DNA of 64,000 nt from Aneurinibacillus uraniidurans. Lineage in GTDB: Bacteria > Bacillota > Bacilli > Aneurinibacillales > Aneurinibacillaceae. The position numbers and the translations under genes are program-made. Below, piece after piece: positions 35,432 to 43,581 of this stretch. The stretch is taken from the NCBI RefSeq assembly GCF_028471905.1, contig NZ_CP116902.1:1400501-1464500 (forward strand). Reading direction: 5' to 3'. Position 1 is the stretch's first letter; each line of letters opens with the position of its first letter. The notes under the pieces are model-generated. The model had not been told where the DNA came from. It saw only the letters and a program-made list of their open reading frames with translations, and searched no databases.

Positions 35432-35549
35432 ATTATTCCCTCCCCATAATGAATACTCAACGACATCTTATCACCTCAACTTTCGCAGAGCAAGCGGACT
35501 AGTTCTCAGATATCGGTTTATCGTTATGATATAGAATGTGATATTATGG

Positions 35550-35577
35550 AAAAAAAGCGCCCTGAGTAGAGGGCGCT
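35550..35577 (-). terminator. Minus-strand terminator, probably of the MFS gene
   Basis: AGCGCCCT pairs with AGGGCGCT across 6 nt. On the minus strand the stem is followed by seven T. Confidence 0.75.
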
Positions 35578-35634
35578 GCACTTCCTGTAAGCAAGTAGTA
35601 AGCATAATTTACTTATGAGCAAAGGGAGGAATAT

Positions 35635-35943
35635 ATGAATAGAGAAAAAGATCATCCATTTCTTGCATGGATCATGTTAATTTGTACACTCCCTGGTATA
35701 GGCGTGTTTGTATTTTTCGCTTGTTTGATCAATTTTTGGGAGGCAATCAAGTTAATTTTTCTGATGCCATTTTCGTTTGCTAACCTTAGCTTCTTGCTTT
35801 CTGATTCTATTTTTTTGGCTGTGGTAGTGGGGTTTATAGGATACGGAGCGCTTTTATTATGGTTATTTGGCTTAGTCGCAGCTGTCGTCACATTGATTCG
35901 CAGATACTCCCACCTGCATGCGAAACAATGGCAAGACCGTTAG
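35635..35943 (+). CDS. Small membrane protein (102 aa)
   Basis: GGGAGGAATAT precedes the ATG. Three hydrophobic stretches (about residues 10-30, 33-52, 57-88) make it an integral membrane protein, with a basic C-terminus RRYSHLHAKQWQDR. No family is recognised. Its last 72 nt overlap the converging 3' end of the MFS gene, an unusually long tail-to-tail overlap. Confidence 0.65.
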   Translation: MNREKDHPFLAWIMLICTLPGIGVFVFFACLINFWEAIKLIFLMPFSFANLSFLLSDSIFLAVVVGFIGYGALLLWLFGLVAAVVTLIRRYSHLHAKQWQDR

Positions 35944-37116
35944 CATGCCAAGTAAAAATAATGCGCCTGCTGTTTCATACGCACCGACAAGCGAAATCGT
36001 TTTTTTCAGAAAGCCAGCTGCACTCATCGTCACAACCATCATGCCCATGAACATTGGAGTAAGCACACCGTTCACACGTCCGATGTATGCTTCTTCAGAT
36101 GCTTGTAGAATGAGCGTACTTACCCCGATATGAATGCATGGGAAGAATAGGCCATTCAAAAACTCTAGTGCAAGTGTCAGGTTTAGATCAGTTGACAATC
36201 CTATGCCGCAAGCGGAAATTGCACTTACGAACATCCCCATCGCCAGCAATTTTTGCGGAGCGACTTTTTTGGCAAGTCCCATGACCAGCCCACCACCGAT
36301 GAGCATCGCGAGACCATTTACCATCAGAAGCCATTGGACACTCTCTTTTGGCAGACCGAGTCGTTCCATGACAACAAAGACAGCGAGCGGCTGCAGGATT
36401 CCAACGGCAAGCCCGGCGAACAAGAAAGCTCCACTGAGCGACTTTAATACAGGGGTCCGTAGTACATAACGAAATCCGTCTACCATCTCCTGCCACACAT
36501 TTTCGTCTCCTGTTTTCTCCTCGATTTGGTCAGGTGGAAGCAGTCGCAGCACGGCTGCTGATAATAAAAACGAGATACCGGTCACCCCAACCGCAATCTG
36601 AATCCCAAATCTTTGATACACGAACGTTCCTACGATCGGTCCAATAACCATGAAGATAGCCATTAGCGTTTGAAACATAGCCATACCTGCCTGCAGCTGC
36701 TTGGGAGCAACGTGAACCTTAAACAATTTCATGGCAGACGGTTGGGAAAACTGCGATAAAATCGCCGATACGAGCGTCACAAAAAAAACAGACTGCCATG
36801 TACCGAATACAAGTGTCAATAACACTGCGAATACAGATAACGCGCTTACAATGTCGCACCATACCATCGTCCGCTTCGGCGGCCAGCGATCGGCGTACGT
36901 GCCGCCGATAAAGGAAAATAGAAAAATCGGCGCAAACTCTGCGACCGAAATAAGCGAAACGGCCAATGGATCGTTGTCCGTTTTATCCATGACAAATAAC
37001 AAAACAGAAAAATTGCGCACCCAGATGCCGATTTGCAGCAAAATCCCGGATAGCATAATCGTCTGTACAAATCGATTTTGAAACAAATTTGTCTTCCTAG
37101 GTATCGAATGCTCCAC
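35872..37116 (-). CDS. MFS transporter (MFS_3/EntS-like exporter)
   Basis: A 414-aa protein with about 12 transmembrane segments. The MFS signature between TM2 and TM3 reads GGTYADRWPPKRTMVWCD (residues 71-88). Family resemblance is to the macrolide/siderophore exporters of the MFS_3 group (FLFSFIGGTYADR; SQPSAMKLFKVHV). The substrate is unknown. GGAGGGTGAGAAAG precedes the ATG. It converges with and overlaps the small membrane protein at 35635. Confidence 0.92.
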   Translation of the reverse strand: MEHSIPRKTNLFQNRFVQTIMLSGILLQIGIWVRNFSVLLFVMDKTDNDPLAVSLISVAEFAPIFLFSFIGGTYADRWPPKRTMVWCDIVSALSVFAVLLTLVFGTWQSVFFVTLVSAILSQFSQPSAMKLFKVHVAPKQLQAGMAMFQTLMAIFMVIGPIVGTFVYQRFGIQIAVGVTGISFLLSAAVLRLLPPDQIEEKTGDENVWQEMVDGFRYVLRTPVLKSLSGAFLFAGLAVGILQPLAVFVVMERLGLPKESVQWLLMVNGLAMLIGGGLVMGLAKKVAPQKLLAMGMFVSAISACGIGLSTDLNLTLALEFLNGLFFPCIHIGVSTLILQASEEAYIGRVNGVLTPMFMGMMVVTMSAAGFLKKTISLVGAYETAGALFLLGMLTVLPLFRMQVGVSANQCDDSCD

Positions 37117-37274
37117 TTTCTCACCCTCCTATATCTGGTATCTGAGCTTTGTGCCTTAGTGATTATAGTATTCCTGCTTTCCTTTTGCAAGCTGCCTTTC
37201 AATGGACACATCAAACGGAAAGTGAGAGAATAAAAGCTATTACCTAAAATGCTCGTACATCAGGAGTTGTAAAC

Positions 37275-38957
37275 ATGCGGAATTGGAGTGGAAAAATATT
37301 CAGTTGGTTCGGGAAGGAGAGGCAGGAGGATGAACAAGCTTCAATAAGTACCGAACATCCTATACATGATCGTGAGGAAAAAGAGGAGCTTCAAACACTT
37401 TCAGATATGGAACGTGAATCAGAAACAGCAGTGTATAAGAATCGGCTGCCTCAGGTGCAGGGAAGAAAAAAGGCGCAAAAAAAGCCTGTTCGTGTGATTG
37501 GTCAAGAATTATTTCAACTGCTAGATTATCGTAATGACCTGGCTGGAGAATCAACCGATTTCCCCGACGATTATGCTCCGAAAGTTTCGTTACGTCCTCA
37601 TCAAATTCAACTATATAACGTCTTACTAAAGCGTGAGGGATTGTTGATTGCCGATCAGGAGGGAGTGGGGAAGACCCCGCCGATTTTGTGCGCTCACGAG
37701 GCGAAGATACGGGCTGGTAGGATTCAACGGGGGCTATATATTACCAAAGCGAGCTTCGTACAAGATGTCTATCGTCAGGCGCAGCAGTTTACCCATTTGC
37801 GTGTTCGTATTCTCAAGGGAACGAGTGAACAGCGTATGAGTATGTACGCTGATTTTTCTACCCATCCGTATGAGTTAGTGATCATGTCATATGAACAATT
37901 CCGCCAGGATATCAACCATGTGCTGAATATCCACCAACAAAATCCGTTTGATGTGTGCTATTTAGATGAAGCACAAATGATCAAACATGCAGAGTCACAG
38001 ATTGGAAAGGTTGTTCATCGACTTGAAACGAAAGAACGATACGCGATTACCGCGACACCGGTGATTAATGGTGCAGATGATTTCTATAACATACTAAAGT
38101 GGCTGCGCTGGCCTGTGACATCTAAAGTGTTTTATGCAAGTGCGGTTGTCAATATGGAATCGCTGCAAGAGGCATTGCGTACGGATATGATCCGCCGTTT
38201 GAAAACAGATGTGGTGCAGCATATTCCTTCTGTTATTCCTTATAATCTTTCTGTGGAGCTTACCGGGTTACAGAGAGAATTATATGATGCAGTAAAAAAA
38301 GCGATACCGGGTGAAAGATTTGAAGGTTTTTCATTCTATCATATTCCAACGCCGCTTGCTAAATATACCCGTCTAAGTCAGATTGTAGAGTCTGCTGAAA
38401 TTGTCGGTGGGGCAGAGGGAACAGCGGGAAGCGGAAAATTGGAGATGATAGAAGATCTGGTAGAGGATATCGTTTTACGGGGCGAGAAAGTCGTGATTTT
38501 TAGTCAGTCACGCATTTTTGTAGAGATTATGCATGAGTATTTTGAAAAGTATAATCCAGCGATTCTTCATGGGGAGATTCAAAATCGGCAGCGCCAGGTG
38601 GATAAATTTATGAACGATCCGACATGCTGGGTTATGATCGGGAGCGAATCTTCTAGTAGGGAGGGCTGGATGGGCACGATTGCGAACAATGTGATTTTTA
38701 CAAGCAAACCGTGGTCTCCTGCGTATGTATCCCAATGTATCGGGCGTGTCCGGCATTTCGGAGCGGAAGGGCATAAGCATATTCATGTATATTCTCTGCT
38801 TGGCGAAAGTACGGTTGATGAGAGTTTGGAGAAGCTGCTAGGTGAGGAGCAATATATGATCGATGAGCTTGTCGAAACCGGAACGAACCGCAGTGATATG
38901 CTGCGCCTTCTTATTGAAGAGGAGGAAAAAGCACACGATCCAATGGTGATAAACTAG
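37275..38957 (+). CDS. Compact SNF2-like ATPase/helicase
   Basis: A 560-aa protein. The first 70 residues are charged and low-complexity. The motor starts at RPHQIQLYNVLLKREGLLIA with Walker A ADQEGVGKTPPIL (about residue 130) and Walker B CYLDEAQMIKHA (DEAQ instead of DEAH, about residue 233). Motif III is AITATPVINGADDFYNILKW. The C-terminal half has KVVIFSQSRIFVEIM and QCIGRVRHFGAEGHKHIHVY (motif VI). No nuclease domain is attached and there is no operon partner. It is shorter than DISARM DrmD and about 7 kb from the DISARM genes. It could act in DNA repair or defence; its role is unknown. Confidence 0.85.
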   Translation: MRNWSGKIFSWFGKERQEDEQASISTEHPIHDREEKEELQTLSDMERESETAVYKNRLPQVQGRKKAQKKPVRVIGQELFQLLDYRNDLAGESTDFPDDYAPKVSLRPHQIQLYNVLLKREGLLIADQEGVGKTPPILCAHEAKIRAGRIQRGLYITKASFVQDVYRQAQQFTHLRVRILKGTSEQRMSMYADFSTHPYELVIMSYEQFRQDINHVLNIHQQNPFDVCYLDEAQMIKHAESQIGKVVHRLETKERYAITATPVINGADDFYNILKWLRWPVTSKVFYASAVVNMESLQEALRTDMIRRLKTDVVQHIPSVIPYNLSVELTGLQRELYDAVKKAIPGERFEGFSFYHIPTPLAKYTRLSQIVESAEIVGGAEGTAGSGKLEMIEDLVEDIVLRGEKVVIFSQSRIFVEIMHEYFEKYNPAILHGEIQNRQRQVDKFMNDPTCWVMIGSESSSREGWMGTIANNVIFTSKPWSPAYVSQCIGRVRHFGAEGHKHIHVYSLLGESTVDESLEKLLGEEQYMIDELVETGTNRSDMLRLLIEEEEKAHDPMVIN

Positions 38958-39019
38958 TAAGCGTTTGAAGTATAAAAATAAATAGTAATCCAGTTGAAGA
39001 TTTTGGAGAGAACAGTATG

Positions 39020-39072
39020 GAGGCCGTCCCGAAAAAGTCGTTTCTTCGCGACTTTTCGGAACAGCCTCTTTG
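39020..39072. terminator. Bidirectional terminator
   Basis: GGCcGTcCCGAAAAAGTCG pairs with CGACTTTTCGGaACaGCC, then TCTTT. It is related in sequence to the other AGGCTGTCC-type terminators at 47712 and 61435. Confidence 0.75.
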
Positions 39073-39076
39073 TCGT

Positions 39077-39697
39077 TTATTGAATTGGTATTTGGACCGT
39101 TTGTTTTTGAATCGCATTCACGCTTCCATTGTTATACACAGAAACATGAATCATAGTTTGTCGGTCCTTCTTATGTTGAAACATGACTGCCATTCGTTTC
39201 CCCGAAAGTCCTTCTAATTTTGAGAATTGTTTAGCTTCATAGTTATGCGATTCCGCCCCATATAACTTTTCTAGATAAGAGACAGCTATTTTTTTTGCCT
39301 TCTCATTAGTTGGGAATTGATTTAATGTAAAGGTTTGCCCGGTTCCGATATATTCGATATCTCCCGTTTTTCCATCCAGAGTTACGGTGAATAAGCGAGT
39401 TGATTGTGCTTTGCTCTTCTGTTTTTTCGGCTCTAATGTCACGGAGAATGTCTGCTTGCCATTTTCTTGTTTAGCTAAAACGTGCGTAATCTGGAATTGT
39501 TTTGTTTCCGGGAACGCACCATGAACTTTAGCTAGGGCTACTTTCGCAGACTTTTCTAGTAAAAATTGCTTTGCAGGCATTTCTTTTTCATATCCTTGTG
39601 ATTGGGGAGTTGTCTGGGGTGTATTCGTCGTAGCAGCCATCACAGGAGTAGTAGCAAGTAAACTTAGCATAAGGAAAGATGGAGTAAACTTTTTCAT
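39077..39697 (-). CDS. Secreted PepSY-like protein (206 aa)
   Basis: A Sec signal peptide (MKKFTPSFLMLSLLATTPVMAA) ends near residue 22. After a Thr/Gln-rich linker, the mature part has two similar alpha-beta units (KVALAKVHGAFPETKQFQIT...FTVTLDGKTGDIEYI and KAKKIAVSYLEKLYG...MIHVSVYNNGSVNAIQKQ) that resemble PepSY/YpeB-type inhibitory domains. This fold call is by pattern only. AGGAGGAAG precedes the ATG. It is monocistronic. Confidence 0.7.
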   Translation of the reverse strand: MKKFTPSFLMLSLLATTPVMAATTNTPQTTPQSQGYEKEMPAKQFLLEKSAKVALAKVHGAFPETKQFQITHVLAKQENGKQTFSVTLEPKKQKSKAQSTRLFTVTLDGKTGDIEYIGTGQTFTLNQFPTNEKAKKIAVSYLEKLYGAESHNYEAKQFSKLEGLSGKRMAVMFQHKKDRQTMIHVSVYNNGSVNAIQKQTVQIPIQ

Positions 39698-39978
39698 AAC
39701 TTCCTCCTAGAGTTAAACTTCGTATTCTTCTTGATTTTAAACAAATAAGCTTTCTTTTTTATTAATCAAATCTTACAAAAGTCTTAAGTGAAGACAGATC
39801 TGTAATTTTTCCTATACATTTTTCAGTAAAATCGAAAAAATAGTATGTTTTTACCAATAAAAACGTTAAAATAAAGGTACATTCCCAAAAATATTACCAT
39901 TTCTATTATTTTTTCCTACTTCTATGATCGTACTTTAAATCACTTTGCTTGATTTTAAGACTAAGGGAGGAAAGAATC

Positions 39979-41172
39979 ATGAAAAAAGAAAAGGTTGTTA
40001 TTACCGGGTATGGTATTAAGGCACCTGGTGGGTATAATGTAGATCATTTTACAGATTCGCTTATCACACAAATAAGCGCCCTGGAGCTGTTTCCAGGGCA
40101 GGGAACCGAAGGCAAAGATATTGCCTTTGGGGTTGTGCATGACAGTCTGGAGGAAATAAAGCAAGACAAGAAATATCGACGGTACCCGAGGATTAGTCTC
40201 CTGGCGATGTCTGCGATGAAAGAAGCCGTGCAAATGGCAGGAAAGAGCGACCTGAGTGGATATAGAACAGGTGTTTTCATGGGAACTGCCTTAGGAGGGA
40301 CCTTAGGGTATGATGAGGTCATTACGATTGCTAATGAGAATAACTTTAAGGCGATTCCTGTAACCGGATGTGGGATCGTTCATTATCATAGTTTAGCTTC
40401 TTCGCTGGCAGAGTCATTCGGGATAACTGGGGTGACAAGAACAGTTGCCACTGGTTGTTCCGCTGCAATTGATGCGATTCAGGATGCGATCATGTATTTA
40501 CATGCTGGTGAATTGGATACTTGCATTGTCGGAGGAGCGGATGCCCCGCTTTCGAAATCAGTCATGTATGCGTTCGGAAAAATAAGATGTTTATCACAAA
40601 ATAAGGCGCTGGGTGAAATGGGAATACCGTTCTCAAAAAAAAGCGCAGGGTTTGTCATGGCGGAAGGAGCCAGTGTGTTAATTCTTGAGAAAGAGTCTAC
40701 TGCGTTAAATCGAGGAGCCAAAATTTTAGGCGTAATAGACGAAGTAAGTACAACGAATGATGCGACCGGAATCTTTTTTTCGGATCATGAAGGGAAGCAT
40801 ATGCTGTATAGCATGAAGCAGGTTACGGAACGTAGACGACCTACCTATGTGAATAGTCAGGCATTAGGAATGGTCGAGAATGATCGAATTGAGGCGCTGA
40901 ACCATATGCAATTATTTGGGGCAGATCTTCCGATTACGTCGATCAAAAGCATAACGGGCCATATGTTTGGGGCGAGTGCAGGAGCGCAAATGATTGCTTC
41001 CCTGATTGGCATGGAACGAAGCTTCATTCCGGGCACAGTGAATGCAGCTGCGGATGATTATCCAGAATTACCGGTCGTAGTAGATACGGTGCAGACAGAA
41101 GTTGATAGCTTTGTTGTAACGTCCCATGGATATGGGGGGAATAATGGAGCGATCATGATTTCTAAATACTAA
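39979..41172 (+). CDS. Beta-ketoacyl-ACP synthase homologue with altered active site
   Basis: 397 aa from the ATG after GGGAGGAAAGAATC. It has a FabF-type thiolase fold: VVITGYGIKAPGG at the start and VATGCSAAIDAIQDAIMYLH with the nucleophilic cysteine (about residue 162). It also has the second catalytic histidine in SITGHMFGASAGAQ (about 325) and the end SHGYGGNNGAIMI. The first histidine position, normally VNAHGTST, reads VNSQALGMVEND, so Cys-His-His has become Cys-Gln-His. Decarboxylating condensation may be impaired or changed. No ACP or reductase lies nearby. A sensor kinase follows at 30 nt in the same direction. Confidence 0.85.
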   Translation: MKKEKVVITGYGIKAPGGYNVDHFTDSLITQISALELFPGQGTEGKDIAFGVVHDSLEEIKQDKKYRRYPRISLLAMSAMKEAVQMAGKSDLSGYRTGVFMGTALGGTLGYDEVITIANENNFKAIPVTGCGIVHYHSLASSLAESFGITGVTRTVATGCSAAIDAIQDAIMYLHAGELDTCIVGGADAPLSKSVMYAFGKIRCLSQNKALGEMGIPFSKKSAGFVMAEGASVLILEKESTALNRGAKILGVIDEVSTTNDATGIFFSDHEGKHMLYSMKQVTERRRPTYVNSQALGMVENDRIEALNHMQLFGADLPITSIKSITGHMFGASAGAQMIASLIGMERSFIPGTVNAAADDYPELPVVVDTVQTEVDSFVVTSHGYGGNNGAIMISKY

Positions 41173-41202
41173 TTATTGAAAAATTACATAATAACGGAGA
41201 AG

Positions 41203-42378
41203 ATGATGATTACATTATATGAGTGCAAAGAGTCGTTACTCCCTTTGATTATGAAGAAGATTCCGATCATGATACAAGAGCATATCCAGGATATGATGAT
41301 AGAGATTAAAAACTTCCATGAAGTGATTGAAGATATTGAGGCATATAGAACCTCCTTATATTCAGTATGTACGAAAGTGGTTGGAACCTTATTTAAGGAA
41401 AATGATGAATACGTAACAGCATTACAAGAAATTGAACAAACTGGTTATGAAATAGGCGTTTATTTTGGAGAAGTACGAGAGATAAGCCGAGAAACACTGA
41501 TTCAGATCACACATAATATCCGGGTGCGTTCTTTTGATTATGTCTGTCATGTGTTGAATTATCATCTAGCAGACCCGAAGGAGCGTAGTTTTCTGATCGC
41601 CAGATTTAATGAAATTTTAAATATAAGATTCACCAGCTGTGTAAATGGTTTTTTGTTTGCCAAGGATAAAGTTATCCATCATCTGCATGATCAGAAATTA
41701 GCAGTTATGGGACAAATGGCAGCAGGAATGGCTCATGAAATTAGGAATCCGTTGTGTAGTATTAAAGGGTTTCAACAATTAATGAAGCAATTGCTGGTGA
41801 ATAAGAAGGATAGCCGAAGTGATTTTCTAAATTATATTGATATTTGCATAGATGAAATTAATAAGGTAGAGAGTCTTGTATCTGACTTTCTTATTTTAGC
41901 GCGTAAAGGAGAGGGTCAAAAAAATAAATGGGAAACGGTGAATTTGAATGATGTTATTCAAAAAGTACATGATTTATCTACATATTTTGCAGTAGAGAAG
42001 AATGGTACCGTTCATTTATGTATGTCACCGACTCCTTTATTTATTAAAGGGGTATCTTCTCATATTGAGCAGATCGTGCTTAATATCGTAAAAAACGGAA
42101 TCTCCGCATTAAAATCAGACGGACTGTTATTTATTACGCTGTATCCGTCAATCGATAATAAAGAGGCGGTATTAACGTTTATCGACAATGGAATCGGGAT
42201 TCCAGAGGGTGAATTACATAAAATTTTTGATCCGTTCTTTACAACAAAAGAGGATGGAACCGGACTAGGTTTATGTATATGTAAAGGGCTAGTAGAAGAG
42301 ATGAAAGGAAGCATTATGATACAGTCAAAAGAAAAAGAAGGAACCACGGTTGAGATTCGCTTGCCGCTAGTTACCTAA
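41203..42378 (+). CDS. Cytoplasmic sensor histidine kinase (sporulation-kinase-like)
   Basis: About 391 aa; ATG codons at 41203 and 41206 both follow GGAGA, and a TTG at 41176 lacks a site. There is no transmembrane segment. Residues 1-170 form an all-helical sensor resembling RsbR/globin-like N-domains. The kinase core then has H-box MAAGMAHEIRNPLCSIKGF, N-box QIVLNIVKNGISAL, G1 FIDNGIGIP, F-box IFDPFFTTKEDG and G2 GTGLGLCICKGL. The layout resembles orphan Spo0F-phosphorelay kinases. No response regulator is adjacent. It probably shares a transcript with the ketosynthase homologue. Confidence 0.88.
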   Translation: MMITLYECKESLLPLIMKKIPIMIQEHIQDMMIEIKNFHEVIEDIEAYRTSLYSVCTKVVGTLFKENDEYVTALQEIEQTGYEIGVYFGEVREISRETLIQITHNIRVRSFDYVCHVLNYHLADPKERSFLIARFNEILNIRFTSCVNGFLFAKDKVIHHLHDQKLAVMGQMAAGMAHEIRNPLCSIKGFQQLMKQLLVNKKDSRSDFLNYIDICIDEINKVESLVSDFLILARKGEGQKNKWETVNLNDVIQKVHDLSTYFAVEKNGTVHLCMSPTPLFIKGVSSHIEQIVLNIVKNGISALKSDGLLFITLYPSIDNKEAVLTFIDNGIGIPEGELHKIFDPFFTTKEDGTGLGLCICKGLVEEMKGSIMIQSKEKEGTTVEIRLPLVT

Positions 42379-42390
42379 ACATATGGTTAT

Positions 42391-42425
42391 AAAACCCGAA
42401 ATTCACTGAATTCCGGGTTTTTTCG
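42391..42425. terminator. Bidirectional terminator
   Basis: AAAACCCGaAATTC pairs with GAATTcCGGGTTTT around ACT and runs into T6. The nitrilase stop codon lies inside it. Confidence 0.85.
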
Positions 42426-43374
42426 TATGAATTGATCGAACGCTTTCTCTTTTCTCTTCGTTTACAACTAGTTGAAAAATATCTGGTCGTGCATAATGTC
42501 CCACAACGTCAAAATCAAAGCGGCTATACGGGATGAGACGTAAATCTAGATCAGCTAGTAAAATATCTTCATGTCCAAATACAGGCTCTACGATATATTC
42601 ACCAAGCGGACCGATGATAGCGCTTCCCCCACGGGACATTTCCTCCGGAGACGATATAAGTTCGTCGTAGCAAGCAAGGTCTTGTGGGTACATAGCTTTT
42701 GTGAAAAATTGATTGCAAGACAGTACAAAGCAGCGGCCTTCGACAGCAATATGACGAATCGTGGATTGCCACGTATCCCGCGCATCAGCTGTCGGAGCAA
42801 TGTATATGTCTACACCTTTTGCATACATGGCCGTCCGAGCGAGAGGCATGTAGTTTTCCCAACAAATAAGACCGCCTATTTTTCCAAAGGGAGTTTGAAT
42901 AACAGGAAGGGTACTCCCATCCCCTTCTCCCCAGATTAATCGCTCAGAACCTGTCGGCTTTAACTTGCGGTGTTTGCCAACAATCTTTCCGTCTGGTCCA
43001 AAATATACCATCGTACAATAGACGGTACCCGCACTGGACTCTTGATCTCTTTCAATGATTCCGATAACAACATACACATTAGCTTTGCGTGCGGCTTCTC
43101 CTAAAATATCGGTAGTCTCTCCAGGAATCGGGACTGAGTTTTCCCAGTAGCGAAGCCAATCTTTTCGTCCCGATTCAGAACGGGTTCCGATCTTTGTGCC
43201 AAACGATAGTCCGCGTGGATATCCAGGAATGAATGCTTCTGGGAATACGACCAGATTGGCCCCTTTTTCAGCTGCCTCATAAATGAGAGTAACTGCCTTT
43301 TGGGTTGTGGCTTCTCGATCCATCATAACGGATGCGGCTTGAATAACAGCTACGCGTACGGTATCTTGGTTCAT
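42403..43374 (-). CDS. Nitrilase (carbon-nitrogen hydrolase family)
   Basis: The 323-aa enzyme has the Glu-Lys-Cys triad of branch-1 nitrilases: glutamate in FPEAFIPGYPRG (about residue 45), lysine in KHRKLKPTGSER (about 132) and cysteine in GGLICWENYMPLARTAMY (about 168). Length and the CWENYMPLAR signature favour true nitrilase, which turns a nitrile into a carboxylate and ammonia. The natural substrate is unknown. GGAGGCCATCACAAAG precedes the ATG. It is monocistronic. Confidence 0.92.
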   Translation of the reverse strand: MNQDTVRVAVIQAASVMMDREATTQKAVTLIYEAAEKGANLVVFPEAFIPGYPRGLSFGTKIGTRSESGRKDWLRYWENSVPIPGETTDILGEAARKANVYVVIGIIERDQESSAGTVYCTMVYFGPDGKIVGKHRKLKPTGSERLIWGEGDGSTLPVIQTPFGKIGGLICWENYMPLARTAMYAKGVDIYIAPTADARDTWQSTIRHIAVEGRCFVLSCNQFFTKAMYPQDLACYDELISSPEEMSRGGSAIIGPLGEYIVEPVFGHEDILLADLDLRLIPYSRFDFDVVGHYARPDIFQLVVNEEKRESVRSIHTKKPGIQ

Positions 43375-43581
43375 CTTTGTGATGGCCTCCTACAGTAAAG
43401 ATCTTATTTCGTTTAGATAACAATAATCAATAAGTATGCAATGGTATATCTATTATGAATAGTGAAATAATTATTTTTTCTCAACTAGCATATAAAAATA
43501 TAGCAACACCATCTTGTTTTGGAGATACTATGTAATAGTAGCTCAACGTAGTTAACTTGCAGAAAATTAGGTGAATCATCC

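Noticed and set aside
37275-38957. SNF2-like ATPase as DISARM class 1 DrmD
   Set aside because: It is only 560 aa, about 7 kb from drmB, behind several unrelated genes and terminators, and the methyltransferase present is of the C5 (class 2) type.
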